Source: a bacterium (GTDB taxonomy: Bacteria; Electryoneota; AABM5-125-24; Hatepunaeales; Hatepunaeaceae). From it: a stretch of 39,678 nucleotides of DNA. The DNA lies in assembly GCA_013202285.1 (NCBI GenBank), contig JABMRV010000176.1, forward strand, positions 1 to 39,678. Direction: 5' to 3'. Below are positions 1 through 9,241 of this stretch, in pieces (positions within the stretch are counted from its first letter, which is position 1; every line of letters begins with the position of its first letter). Made by a program: the position numbers and the translations under genes. A model generated the notes under the pieces. It did no database searches and was not told where the DNA came from. It saw only the letters and a list, made by a program, of their open reading frames with translations.

Positions 1-154
1 ACTTACGTCCTTCTTCGACATGCAGTCGTTCAAAAGGTAATTCAACTCCGAAAGGTATGAACATCTCCGCCCATGCTCTCGCATGTGCATCAGGGCTGTC
101 GATCAGAACGCCGTCCAGATCGAAAAACACTCCCCATTTCTCAGTATCGTTCAA
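1..154 (-). CDS. HAD-family hydrolase, N-terminal fragment (runs off window start)
   Basis: Reverse-strand translation gives VFFDLDGVLIDSPDAHARAWAEMFIPFGVELPFERLHVEEGRK; DxDG HAD motif I. Start probably TTG at 154 or GTG at 130; not in the ORF track because it is open at the window edge. Confidence 0.75.
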   Translation of the reverse strand, partial: MNDTEKWGVFFDLDGVLIDSPDAHARAWAEMFIPFGVELPFERLHVEEGRK

Positions 155-211
155 ATCGTCAGCTACCTTATACGAACAACTTTCTTCATTACAAGTTCAG
201 ATTCAGAGAAA

Positions 212-676
212 TCATGGATGATCTACATCAACAATAATCAACCGCGTTGTACTGCTGTTTCTCGCTCGATCCCAGGTTCGAGCCATCAAAGGATACGGAC
301 CTTCCTGCCAGAGTCGCGCAATCCAGATATATTCGATCCGAAACTCATAGACAGCCTCTGATGAATCTACGGCGACGGATTCCCCGTCAAACTCAAAACC
401 AGCAATGTAAAAGGATGTCCTTGGAGCAATGAGGGAATCTCCTCCACTGCTTCCAAGCACAAAGTCCGGATTATCGAACACATTAACAGCAAGTATCAAA
501 GTATCGTCAACCGTCATTCCGGGAGTGATTCCGATCCACTCGATAACCGGAACCATTGAATCAGTCAGCGTTGCGTTAGTTCCTGCAGGTCCGGTCGGTC
601 CCTGACAGCCTGCAGTCCAAAAGCCTGACACCATTACTATCAATAATATAGTAAAATGCTCGGCTGCCTTATTCAT
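212..676 (-). CDS. Putative lipoprotein with short collagen-like Gly-X-Y tract after the lipobox
   Basis: N-terminal signal, GCQGPTGPAGTNATL after hydrophobic stretch; 8-nt overlap with the upstream gene. Confidence 0.7.
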   Translation of the reverse strand: MNKAAEHFTILLIVMVSGFWTAGCQGPTGPAGTNATLTDSMVPVIEWIGITPGMTVDDTLILAVNVFDNPDFVLGSSGGDSLIAPRTSFYIAGFEFDGESVAVDSSEAVYEFRIEYIWIARLWQEGPYPLMARTWDRARNSSTTRLIIVDVDHP

Positions 677-1676
677 CAGAAGATCCAGTGCGGTTGTTAC
701 TTACCTCTTCTGGCGGTCCAGCAGTTTCATATACCAATTTACAATCGATGAGGAAGTTATTTCCCACTCCATATCTTTCAGTGAGCATGTGCAGTCCATC
801 TTCATCCTTGCTTCCACTCCTGTCCCACTGTGGTAGTCCGTCATCAGCCATGATTATCAGCGAATCTTCTGCGCCGGGCGATTCAAGCCCAATCATGATG
901 AAAAAATCGTCATTTACCACGATACTATTCTCAATGAGATCAAATGTGCGCCATGCTGCTTCACTGGATATCTGCTCTGCCGTTAATGTATCAATCGCTA
1001 TCACACTTTCTGGATACAGGTTACCTTCCCAAATCTTAAGAAAACAGTCGGTCGTATCGGAGATATTTCCTCCGATCATTAAACTCGCCGAAATGAGGTC
1101 ACATCGCTTCGGCGTCGAGAATCTGACCCAGTAATCTGTCGTACCGGCTGTCTCACCGGTTTCTGCATCCCGTTCAGGCAGCATCCACTGCCGTACTGGA
1201 ACGCTGTTATGGTATTTTACAATAACTGTATCCCGCAGGTCATCGGAATAACCGAGGTTAATGGTGACCACAGGCGAATCGGTCAGATTCCCGGCAGTAT
1301 CATAGGCGCGTGCCGAGACGAAATGCCAGCCGGGTTCGAACCAGCGCGTCCCTTCCCTGTTAACTGCCTCAATCGTAACCTCATACGGCGGCTCATCGTC
1401 AAAGAGAACCTGATTGTTGACTATATAGGAACCGTCAAAGGTAAACACGATCTCCCGAATGGCGACGTTATCAACTGCAGTGGCTGCTATGGTGAATTCA
1501 TCCCAGACCTGTGACAGCGGATGCGGCTGCACAAGTTTAATCGTCGGCGGGATCACATCGACGCCCTGTGCATGTTGACCTGAGGGACCCATAGGACCCT
1601 CGCATGCCGTGAAGAGCAGCGATACTAAAGCTGCTGTCAGCACTGTGCGTTTTACTGTTCGCTGGATTTCATTCAT
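669..1676 (-). CDS. Putative lipoprotein with Ig-like region and collagen-like tract
   Basis: Signal peptide, lipobox TACEGPMGPSGQHAQG, followed by PPTIKLVQPHPLSQVWDEFTIAATAVDNVAIREIVFTFDG (bacterial Ig-like style). Confidence 0.75.
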   Translation of the reverse strand: MNEIQRTVKRTVLTAALVSLLFTACEGPMGPSGQHAQGVDVIPPTIKLVQPHPLSQVWDEFTIAATAVDNVAIREIVFTFDGSYIVNNQVLFDDEPPYEVTIEAVNREGTRWFEPGWHFVSARAYDTAGNLTDSPVVTINLGYSDDLRDTVIVKYHNSVPVRQWMLPERDAETGETAGTTDYWVRFSTPKRCDLISASLMIGGNISDTTDCFLKIWEGNLYPESVIAIDTLTAEQISSEAAWRTFDLIENSIVVNDDFFIMIGLESPGAEDSLIIMADDGLPQWDRSGSKDEDGLHMLTERYGVGNNFLIDCKLVYETAGPPEEVSNNRTGSSDE

Positions 1677-2637
1677 ATATTACAACCGCATATATGAGAG
1701 GATTATAAACCGTTTGCGGTCCCCCAGCAAAATGAACCCATTCACCATCCCTGCGTACAACCCCGTGATAATTTCTCCATAAGCCGTTATCAGTCAGAAT
1801 GCCGAGGGAATCACCGACCGAATCATCCGCCGGCGTAAGCAGAACAAAGAAATCACCAGAGAGATGAATTTCGCTCCGCATGATAACATTAAAACCTGCC
1901 CAGTCCAGAGGAGGCTCAAAACGCAGTAGAGAGTTGACGCTGGTTGTGTCGGCATAGAGCAGACTGTCGGGTTGATTATTAAGTGAACTCCAGATTTCGA
2001 AAGCTATCTGCTTATTCCCCGCCCACACGTATGTATCGACATAAAGCCTGGTGCGAAAGCTCCTGATGATACAAGGACCATCAGGTACAAACCGGGTTCC
2101 GATTCCGGTCTGCCACTCCAGCATATCGGGAAGCGTCCATAAAAGTTTGTCTTCCTCCCCTTCGGTATCGAGATAGCTGCGTAGAGTATCATTGCGCGGT
2201 TTCAAGGAGGGATCAGTCTTGTTGACAAATACCAGCGAGGACAGTCCCCAGTGACCGGCGCCGTCCCAGGCACGCGCTTGTATGGAGTGCCGACCTTCGC
2301 TCAAACCGCTGCAATCCCAGCTCACCTGCCAGGGTGGATCGGTTAAAACAAGTCGATCATCCTCAGGTAGAACTCCATCGATCAGGAATTCGACCTGCTC
2401 GACAGTGCCGATGTTCTGGAACTTACCGTCACCGATGCTGCTATCATCGACGGCGAAAGCCTCAAGGACAACACTGTCGTAAATGTTGCTCTGTGCGAGT
2501 GGCAGAATCAGGATCACCTCCGGAGTGCGGATATCTTCCGGCAGAAGCGATACGCCATGTTTACCGGGATCTCCCTCACAGCCGAACAGGAGCAAAATCG
2601 AGAACAGGAACTGTCTTTTTGTCCGTAGATCAAGCAT
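1669..2637 (-). CDS. Putative lipoprotein with Ig-like region
   Basis: LLLFGCEGDPGKHGVSLLPED lipobox plus Gly-X-Y; Ig-like AVDDSSIGDGKFQNIGTVEQVEFLIDG. Start set to internal Met (MLDLRTKR), which removes overlap with the pdxJ-like gene. Confidence 0.75.
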   Translation of the reverse strand: MLDLRTKRQFLFSILLLFGCEGDPGKHGVSLLPEDIRTPEVILILPLAQSNIYDSVVLEAFAVDDSSIGDGKFQNIGTVEQVEFLIDGVLPEDDRLVLTDPPWQVSWDCSGLSEGRHSIQARAWDGAGHWGLSSLVFVNKTDPSLKPRNDTLRSYLDTEGEEDKLLWTLPDMLEWQTGIGTRFVPDGPCIIRSFRTRLYVDTYVWAGNKQIAFEIWSSLNNQPDSLLYADTTSVNSLLRFEPPLDWAGFNVIMRSEIHLSGDFFVLLTPADDSVGDSLGILTDNGLWRNYHGVVRRDGEWVHFAGGPQTVYNPLIYAVVIYE

Positions 2638-2641
2638 CTGA

Positions 2642-3364
2642 TCAGGCGCGGTATCTGTCAATTGTGCTCACCATTTCTCCTACTGCTCTCTCAATACCGG
2701 TCAGAAGCGCCCTGGTGGCAATCGACCTGCCGATATAGAGATCATCTACAAAACGCAGACCGGCGACCGGTCCGACATTCTGATATGTCAAACCATGCCC
2801 GATTGCGGTCACGAGACCGAACTTGTTTGCCGCCAGAGCCGAGTCTTCCAGCCGGTACAAAGCGGCTTCCGCTTCCTCGTCGTTAAGTGCGCCTGAGTAC
2901 TGGGAGGCATCATACACGATACCGGTAAGACTGCATCGTGCTGCTGTTTTCGCCGCGGCAGCTTCAGGCTCCAACAGTGCAAACGGCTGCACACCGGAGG
3001 TTTTGTATTCTGAAGCCACGGCGGTAATCTCTTCGGCGTCGATTTCCATCTGCAGCGGACGAAAATCGCGCACTCCGTCCCAGCCGGATGCAACCAGTAT
3101 CACGCCCTGGGGTTGAAACTTGATAACCTGTTCAACCATCTCTTCACCGAGCGGTGCGATAACGACCAGATCCCCGTGTATCAATTCCCTTATCAGTCGT
3201 ATATCACGCTCGTTAATCAGTCCACCGGTTTTGGTCCAGCCTGCCAGGATCAACTGCGCTCCCGATGTCAGGGCAAGCGAAGCGAGAACAGCAGGTTCGA
3301 GATCGCCTGATTTCTCCGGATCACGAAGCCGCGCCAGGTGGTTAATGTAAAAACCTAATCTCAT
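2642..3364 (-). CDS. PdxJ-like (pyridoxine 5'-phosphate synthase family) protein, catalytically divergent
   Basis: INHLARLRD...NERDIRLIREL...GHGLTYQNVGPVAGLRFVDDLYIGRSIATRALLTGIERAVGEM matches the PdxJ layout, but several family catalytic residues are replaced. Confidence 0.8.
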   Translation of the reverse strand: MRLGFYINHLARLRDPEKSGDLEPAVLASLALTSGAQLILAGWTKTGGLINERDIRLIRELIHGDLVVIAPLGEEMVEQVIKFQPQGVILVASGWDGVRDFRPLQMEIDAEEITAVASEYKTSGVQPFALLEPEAAAAKTAARCSLTGIVYDASQYSGALNDEEAEAALYRLEDSALAANKFGLVTAIGHGLTYQNVGPVAGLRFVDDLYIGRSIATRALLTGIERAVGEMVSTIDRYRA

Positions 3365-3470
3365 TTTACTTTATAGATTGTTTTAGAATTGTTTCCAATT
3401 TATAACATCTGCTGTCAATCCTCTGCGGTTGACAGTCACTATTTCGCATTTTCATACTGCCCTTAAGTAA

Positions 3471-4520
3471 TCACTCAACCTGCTCAGCTATTCCCGTAAT
3501 CTCATTGTTCTTCCTCTGCCTGCTCTTCGTAACTTCGTTCACCAGCACACTTGCCGAGACGAATTTTACACCGGATTCTTCAATCATCGGCGTCGCTGCC
3601 TGTAATGCCTTCAATGTCTTCGAAGTCGCATGTCCGATACCGATTGCCCAGCCTCTCCTGCGCGCAATACCGAATAATTCCTGCAAACGTTCACGAATAG
3701 CCGATGCGTCCCGATAATTGTCGATGAAAATATCCCTGCCGAGTACCGGCACACCAACAGCTCTCGTGTTGGCGTATGCCCGACTTCGAGGTGCGGTACG
3801 GCTGTCGATAAAGATCAGACCCCGCGCCTTTAACTCACCGGCAAACAACTTCATCAGCGGGTCGTCTAAGGTGGCTTTTGAACCCATGTGATTATTCATG
3901 CCGACCGCAAACGGCAGATCGGAAGTTACACGATCAAGAATCAACTTTAATTCATCAGCATCGATACCCACCATCACCATATCACGTTCATCCATTGACT
4001 CCCATTCATCAGGTTCCATCGGCAAATGAATGAACTGCTCAGCGCCGACATCATGAATCTTCCTCCCGATTAAAATCGATTTCAAGTTGCCGGGGAGAAT
4101 CGAAAAGGTTAGATCAAAAGGTAACGCCAGAAAACCCTCAATCATTCTCAGTGTACCCGGAGGACCGAAATCATCGATTATAAGAGCAACCCAGGGAGTT
4201 TTTTTAGAAGGATGACCACCCGGATATGAATCTAACTGTTTGAGAACTTCCCTCTCAACAACTGTATCGGGAGTCGCAGGAATTGAAACAATATCGGGCT
4301 TTTTCTTAACAGGAACAGTTCGCTTCGTTTCGGATCTCAGGGTCTTTCTCTGATCGACCGTCTCCCGTAAGGGTTGAAAATTTTCAACCCATACACAGAA
4401 CCAGACTGCGACCAGTACTGCAGCAACAGGTACACTCAACCCCACCCACCAGGGTAGTCCTGATTGTTTCTTTTTAGCTCTCTTTTTCTTATTCATTGAT
4501 AAAATCGTCGCGCCAGGCAA
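3471..4520 (-). CDS. Divergent polysaccharide deacetylase family protein (YibQ-like)
   Basis: N-terminal TM helix then WVALIIDDFGPPGTLRMIEGFLALPFDLTFSILPG...FIHLPMEP...GMNNHMGSKAT...FIDSRT. Confidence 0.8.
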   Translation of the reverse strand: MPGATILSMNKKKRAKKKQSGLPWWVGLSVPVAAVLVAVWFCVWVENFQPLRETVDQRKTLRSETKRTVPVKKKPDIVSIPATPDTVVEREVLKQLDSYPGGHPSKKTPWVALIIDDFGPPGTLRMIEGFLALPFDLTFSILPGNLKSILIGRKIHDVGAEQFIHLPMEPDEWESMDERDMVMVGIDADELKLILDRVTSDLPFAVGMNNHMGSKATLDDPLMKLFAGELKARGLIFIDSRTAPRSRAYANTRAVGVPVLGRDIFIDNYRDASAIRERLQELFGIARRRGWAIGIGHATSKTLKALQAATPMIEESGVKFVSASVLVNEVTKSRQRKNNEITGIAEQVE

Positions 4521-5016
4521 GGATTCTGAAAAGAGTGTCAGGTTTCACCATACTTACCGAAAACCTGGCATATCCCATTAACGGAACCTCGTTTCCAAAT
4601 GTCAGGTTGAATCCAACCAGGAAATCAAGTGTATCGCCGGGTGCGCTGAATTTGCGAACAGTATCAGGTACGCTGTTCCATTCCAGGTCGATTCGATCAA
4701 AAGCGTGAAACATACCACCGGTTGCCTTCAGATCCGTCTCCCGAAACCAGCGGTCGGAATGTCCGGCATTAACATCATAATAACGGAATTCAAACGTCTT
4801 ATGGAGGCAATCGGCATAGTGAAGTGAATCCCTGTAATCATACGCCAGGGCAAAGTTATCCAGCAATTCTCCCACGGTGCTTTGGTCGGTCCAGATCTTC
4901 TTACCGACATCTCCCTCGATCGGTGCAAACGGATTCAAACAGCCGGTTATTCCAGCAATTGCAGCAATGGTTAAAATAACTGGCAATCCACGAGTATTTT
5001 TAGAAAAAATTCTCAA
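4489..5016 (-). CDS. Putative lipoprotein, NTF2/SnoaL-like style
   Basis: Lipobox GITGCLNPFAP; VGELLDNFALAYDYRDSLHYADCLHKTFEFRYYD and C-terminal FRILAWRDDF. Confidence 0.6.
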   Translation of the reverse strand: MRIFSKNTRGLPVILTIAAIAGITGCLNPFAPIEGDVGKKIWTDQSTVGELLDNFALAYDYRDSLHYADCLHKTFEFRYYDVNAGHSDRWFRETDLKATGGMFHAFDRIDLEWNSVPDTVRKFSAPGDTLDFLVGFNLTFGNEVPLMGYARFSVSMVKPDTLFRILAWRDDFINE

Positions 5017-5039
5017 CCATCAACTCTCTACATTGAATT

Positions 5040-5627
5040 CTAAAACCTCGCTTTAAGATCGCTCCAGCAATCATGTCCGTCGATACGTACATCCCGCCAG
5101 AAAACCAGATACCAACCTCCGTCATCTGCTCGTTTCAATCCGAAATCAAGTTGACCCTGCATCTGACGCGGCGCCGTTTCATTTTTGTGACCGATGTGCA
5201 ACTCGTAATCTGCATAGATTTCAGCAGAATCACCGAGCACAACCGGTTCCCTGTCAAGCACGATAGTCAATTCCACCAGAGAATCCAGTGGAAGATTGTC
5301 AGGACTGAACAATGCCAGAACGTGGCTTCTTTCGTTCTCACGCCCCCAGTTGTCGAAAAGACCGGGGTATCTCAACTGCGTTTCAGAATCCGCCTCGAAT
5401 TGAAAGCTCATCTCCGCTTCACTTGCATCGGAAAAGGACTTCATGTAGTCAACAATCGAGCGACGACCGACAGCAATCTCAAGGTTATTAACTACAATTC
5501 GAGGACTGGATGGAAACTGCCATTCACTTGCGGATGTATCATCAGGGTTTTCAGGGGCTCGAGTACTGAACAGATCACAACTTATTAAGAGAAGTGAAAG
5601 CAGTAATATGAAAAATCCTGTTCTCAT
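5040..5627 (-). CDS. Putative lipoprotein, possible paralog of the preceding protein
   Basis: MRTGFFILLLSLLLISCDLFSTRAPENPDD lipobox; C-terminal WYLVFWRDVRI resembles the neighbour. Start chosen at the internal Met giving a signal peptide (approximate). Confidence 0.6.
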   Translation of the reverse strand: MRTGFFILLLSLLLISCDLFSTRAPENPDDTSASEWQFPSSPRIVVNNLEIAVGRRSIVDYMKSFSDASEAEMSFQFEADSETQLRYPGLFDNWGRENERSHVLALFSPDNLPLDSLVELTIVLDREPVVLGDSAEIYADYELHIGHKNETAPRQMQGQLDFGLKRADDGGWYLVFWRDVRIDGHDCWSDLKARF

Positions 5628-5655
5628 AATATCGAATTCACTTATTATATCTCGA

Positions 5656-6774
5656 CTACACCAGGTATCCTGCCACAGCCTCGGCAATATCAAGTGTCGT
5701 GGAATCGCCACCCATGTCGTATGTTCTGACTTTTCCCTCTTTGATTACACGAGCAATAGCTTCTTCGAGACGAACGGCAAAGTCGATTTCACCCAGCCAA
5801 TCCAGCATCATCTTCACCGTCAACAGCATAGCCATCGGATTGACCTTGTATTTACCGGCATACTTGGGAGCAGATCCATGCGTCGGTTCAAAGACGGCGT
5901 AATAATCACCGATGTTTCCTGAGGATGCAAATCCCAACCCGCCGACAAGCTGTGCGGCGAGATCGGAGATAATGTCACCGAACATATTTTCAGCGACCAG
6001 AACGTCATAATCCTCCGGATTCTTCAACAGCCACATACATTGCGCATCTATATTGGTCTCCCACATTGGAATGTCAGAGTAATCTTTGGCTACCTTTCGC
6101 GCCGAACGGATCATCAATCCTCCGGTCTCACGGAGTACATTGGGTTTATCCACTATGGTAACCGAGCGACGGTTGTGCTTGCGGGCGAACTCAAAAGCAT
6201 TTCGTACAATTCTTTCGCAGCCCTGACGAGTCATAATGCGGCTTGAAAGAGCAATATCATCACCGGCTATTTCACTGAATCTTTTCATCTTCGGGTGGAT
6301 TTCGAGAGCCTGCCGGACTTCGTCCGGAAGAGGATGAAATTCCACACCTGAGTATAATCCTTCGGAGTTCTCGCGAAAGATAGCCAGATCGATACCGTCA
6401 CGGTAATTAAGAGGATTGCCCGGATAGGCTTTGCAGGGTCGCAGATTAGTATGCAGGTTCAGTTCCTGCCGCAGCCTGACAATCGGACTGAAATACTCGT
6501 AACCCTTTCCGTGCAGGCTCGGATCAAGTTCCTCTGCGGCTTCGTCTCTTGGCTTGGATGTTATCGCTCCGAACAGGCAGCAATCAGTCTCTTTGAGGAT
6601 TTTGATTGTCCTCTGAGGCAGCGGATCACCTTCGTATTTCCAGAACTCCCATCCGATATCCCCATGGATGTATTCAGCATCCAATTTCAGCGTATCCAAC
6701 ACGATACGCGCAGCTTCCATTACGTCGTTGCCTACACCGTCACCGGGAAGCCAGGCTATGCGGTATTTTGCCAA
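5656..6774 (-). CDS. Isocitrate/isopropylmalate dehydrogenase family protein
   Basis: MAKYRIAWLPGDGVGNDVMEAA, NLRPCKAYPGNPLNYRDGIDLAIFRENSEGLYSGVE, MFGDIISDLAAQLVGGLGFASSGNIGD, PTHGSAPKYAGKYKVNP. Confidence 0.9.
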   Translation of the reverse strand: MAKYRIAWLPGDGVGNDVMEAARIVLDTLKLDAEYIHGDIGWEFWKYEGDPLPQRTIKILKETDCCLFGAITSKPRDEAAEELDPSLHGKGYEYFSPIVRLRQELNLHTNLRPCKAYPGNPLNYRDGIDLAIFRENSEGLYSGVEFHPLPDEVRQALEIHPKMKRFSEIAGDDIALSSRIMTRQGCERIVRNAFEFARKHNRRSVTIVDKPNVLRETGGLMIRSARKVAKDYSDIPMWETNIDAQCMWLLKNPEDYDVLVAENMFGDIISDLAAQLVGGLGFASSGNIGDYYAVFEPTHGSAPKYAGKYKVNPMAMLLTVKMMLDWLGEIDFAVRLEEAIARVIKEGKVRTYDMGGDSTTLDIAEAVAGYLV

Positions 6775-6840
6775 TCTTCTCCTCTAAATCATTAAATATC
6801 AGTAAATGTAATAAATAGTACCTGTTGAAAAGTCTTTATT

Positions 6841-6953
6841 TTGTCATTCCCGCATTCATTTTGTCATTCCCGCATTCATTTTGTCATTCCCGCGCAGGCG
6901 GGAATCCAGACAAGTTATTGTTATTTCACGGTTACCAGCTTTCATGGGAATGA
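6841..6953. repeat. Dispersed palindromic repeat (copy 1) preceded by 20-bp tandem truncated copies
   Basis: ttttgtcattcccgcattca repeated, then cattcccgcgcaggcgggaatccagacaagttattgttattt...ctttcatgggaatga. Confidence 0.85.
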
Positions 6954-6967
6954 TAATATTTCGTTCC

Positions 6968-6998
6968 CGCCAGGTTTCAAGCGTAGCGTAACCTGGCG
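6968..6998. repeat. Palindromic repeat family B (copy 1)
   Basis: cgccaggtt-tcaagcgtagcgt-aacctggcg, perfect 9-bp inverted arms; second copy at 38198. Confidence 0.75.
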
Positions 6999-7076
6999 AA
7001 AGAAACAGTCGGGTTACTCCGTCAACTGAAGCATGCCACAGCGAAAGCTGGTGTCGGTACTCCACATAAACCCGAT

Positions 7077-7295
7077 TTATTCCACCGGACGCTTGAAAAC
7101 GAAAAAATCCTTGTGAACATCGGGCTTTGAAAGATTGTACGCATTCACCATTTCCCACCCTTCAGAGCCGAGCTGGTTTATGTACTCCCAGAGATTAGGT
7201 CTTTCACTAAGAGGTTCATTATTGACTTTCATCGCACGAGGTTTGGTTGCGGATAATAAGTAACCTTCAAGATATAGATATTCCCACTTCTGCAT
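7077..7295 (-). CDS. Small DUF4177-like protein
   Basis: MQKWEYLYLEGYL...LWEYINQLGSEGWEMVNAYNLS...FFVFKRPV, the KWEY/LG.EGWE layout. Confidence 0.65.
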   Translation of the reverse strand: MQKWEYLYLEGYLLSATKPRAMKVNNEPLSERPNLWEYINQLGSEGWEMVNAYNLSKPDVHKDFFVFKRPVE

Positions 7296-7360
7296 GACTG
7301 GCACCTCCATGAATATGTTGGTTGAAGCTAATTTTCAGTAAATAGAAAATTTATTATGTT

Positions 7361-8248
7361 TCAGATGGCGATCCCAATCCCCAACCGCCAGACTGTACCC
7401 AGATTATTATTGAAGGGTGTTATAGAAACGTCGGCTCGGTATCGCTTAAGCTTGACGCCCGCTCCGAAACTTATACCGCGACTGTCGTGACCGGACATAT
7501 ATCCACCGCGGAGAAACAATACATCAGACCAATCCGTTTCCAAGCCAAGATGAATGTAACTGTCACCATCACGCATATTGGAGCCCTCAAGCGCGAAGAC
7601 AATCCCATATTGCTCAAAGTCCAGGTGTCGTGCCATACCGAAACGAAGCGTGGTTGGAAACGGTTCATCCATGTCATTATATAATTCCATATTCGACAAT
7701 GACATGCCTGCAGTCCAGTCCTCCTTATGCCATTTAATGCCTAAATCGAGAGCATGATAGTCATCCGATCTGTAACCGTATATATCCTCCAGGGCTGTCT
7801 TATAAACTGCTCCGATGGCTATATCTTCACTGATATTAATCCCGGTTCCACCGGCAAATACCACTTGATGGGAGGAGAAGTTTCCCTGGGGTGGTCCGGG
7901 AGACGTGCGCGCTTCAAAATCATCCATCCCCTGGTTGAAGTAATATACTCCCACTCCTCCCCATCCGGTTCGAAATCGAGCCCCTGCAAAACTGCCTCTG
8001 CTGTCCGCTATCCACCTGAAAACCTGAAATCCTATCTCATTCTGCTCTGTCGCAAGGAAAGCAGGATTCCACCATGCAGCCGCACCACCATGCGCATGAC
8101 TGACACCGGTCTCGCCCATCGCAATCTCGCGTGTGCCGTTGGGAATACTAATGAACAGTATGCTGTAACTGGTGTACTCGTCAGAAGCACTGACCGGCAG
8201 TGAAGAAACAGTTAACAGAATGATGATAATATATGTGATTGTTCGCAA
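7361..8248 (-). CDS. PorV/PorQ-like outer-membrane beta-barrel protein
   Basis: Signal peptide, NGTREIAMGETGVSHAHGGAAAWWNPAFLATEQNEIGF motif. Confidence 0.75.
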   Translation of the reverse strand: MRTITYIIIILLTVSSLPVSASDEYTSYSILFISIPNGTREIAMGETGVSHAHGGAAAWWNPAFLATEQNEIGFQVFRWIADSRGSFAGARFRTGWGGVGVYYFNQGMDDFEARTSPGPPQGNFSSHQVVFAGGTGINISEDIAIGAVYKTALEDIYGYRSDDYHALDLGIKWHKEDWTAGMSLSNMELYNDMDEPFPTTLRFGMARHLDFEQYGIVFALEGSNMRDGDSYIHLGLETDWSDVLFLRGGYMSGHDSRGISFGAGVKLKRYRADVSITPFNNNLGTVWRLGIGIAI

Positions 8249-8256
8249 ATTTCTTC

Positions 8257-9231
8257 CTAAAATTCAAATGCGAGAGAGAACATGTGAGCGGCATCCGGAG
8301 CGATGTCCTCGATGTAGAATGCATAATCCAGACACGCTTTTCCATACGTAAGATCAAGGTCCAACCCGAAACCGAAGGTTAAAACCCTACTGTTATAACC
8401 TGTACGTAACGCAAACATCTGTTGTCTGTATTCAATCCCGAAGTGTGGTTCAAGAGCCTCTGAATCATCTCCGATTCGATCAGGATCGGCAATAACGTCC
8501 GAAACCAGCGTCAGGTCAGGCAGCGGATCCCATGCAGCGCCAACTCTCAACAGAACGGGGAAGTCATTCTCCTTAATGGATCTTTCGTCGCCCCAGAGTT
8601 CCGATGCCTGCCAAGTATATCCTGCTCCAAGGTCTCTTAGCTGCAAACCGAATCTCAGGTTCTCTAGAGCCTCATATCTTATGCCTAAATCGACCGACAT
8701 ACCCTTACCGAGAAGGTTCTTATCATCATCGAGAATATCCGGAACGTCACTTATCAACCATTTAATAGAAATCCCCACCGCTATCCTCGGATGAGGTTTC
8801 AGCGTAAAAGTACCATGTATCAGGTTTTCCGAGATCGACGACATTTCGAGTCTGTTGCCGTTGGAATCACGCAGATCAATTTCATCGACTCCCGCACGGA
8901 TTACACCAATAGCAAATCCCCCCATCGGTTTCAGAGGAGTGGAGAATCCTGCATACTTGATGCTGCGGTTAAGCGACATGAACCGGTAGGAAAAGATCGC
9001 CTGGCGGTTCTCTTGCTCGCGCAGACCTGCCGGGTTATAATACCAGTTCATCCCTCCACCGCCTAAGGCGGTGCCGCAATCCCCCATTGCTATGCGCTCA
9101 GCGCCCAGACCGAGACGCAGGAACGCCCCCGCCTGACCTCCCGGTTGGGCTGAAAACACTACTGTTGGAATTATAATATATACGAACAGCGCAATCGCTG
9201 TCAATCGTGCCGGATGTTTACCTCGATTCAT
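8257..9231 (-). CDS. PorV/PorQ-like outer-membrane protein
   Basis: GQAGAFLRLGLGAERIAMGDCGTALGGGGMNWYYNPAGLREQENRQAIFSYRFM. Start set to internal Met (MNRGKHPARL) downstream of the preceding gene. Confidence 0.85.
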   Translation of the reverse strand: MNRGKHPARLTAIALFVYIIIPTVVFSAQPGGQAGAFLRLGLGAERIAMGDCGTALGGGGMNWYYNPAGLREQENRQAIFSYRFMSLNRSIKYAGFSTPLKPMGGFAIGVIRAGVDEIDLRDSNGNRLEMSSISENLIHGTFTLKPHPRIAVGISIKWLISDVPDILDDDKNLLGKGMSVDLGIRYEALENLRFGLQLRDLGAGYTWQASELWGDERSIKENDFPVLLRVGAAWDPLPDLTLVSDVIADPDRIGDDSEALEPHFGIEYRQQMFALRTGYNSRVLTFGFGLDLDLTYGKACLDYAFYIEDIAPDAAHMFSLAFEF

Positions 9232-9241
9232 TACACTGCTC

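Noticed and set aside
83-432. Plus-strand ORFs at the window start
   Set aside because: Overlap the HAD fragment and lipoprotein gene on the opposite strand; no motif or ribosome-binding site seen.
6841-6900. Possible CRISPR array
   Set aside because: The 20-bp units are directly adjacent with no spacers; they are truncated copies of a dispersed palindrome.
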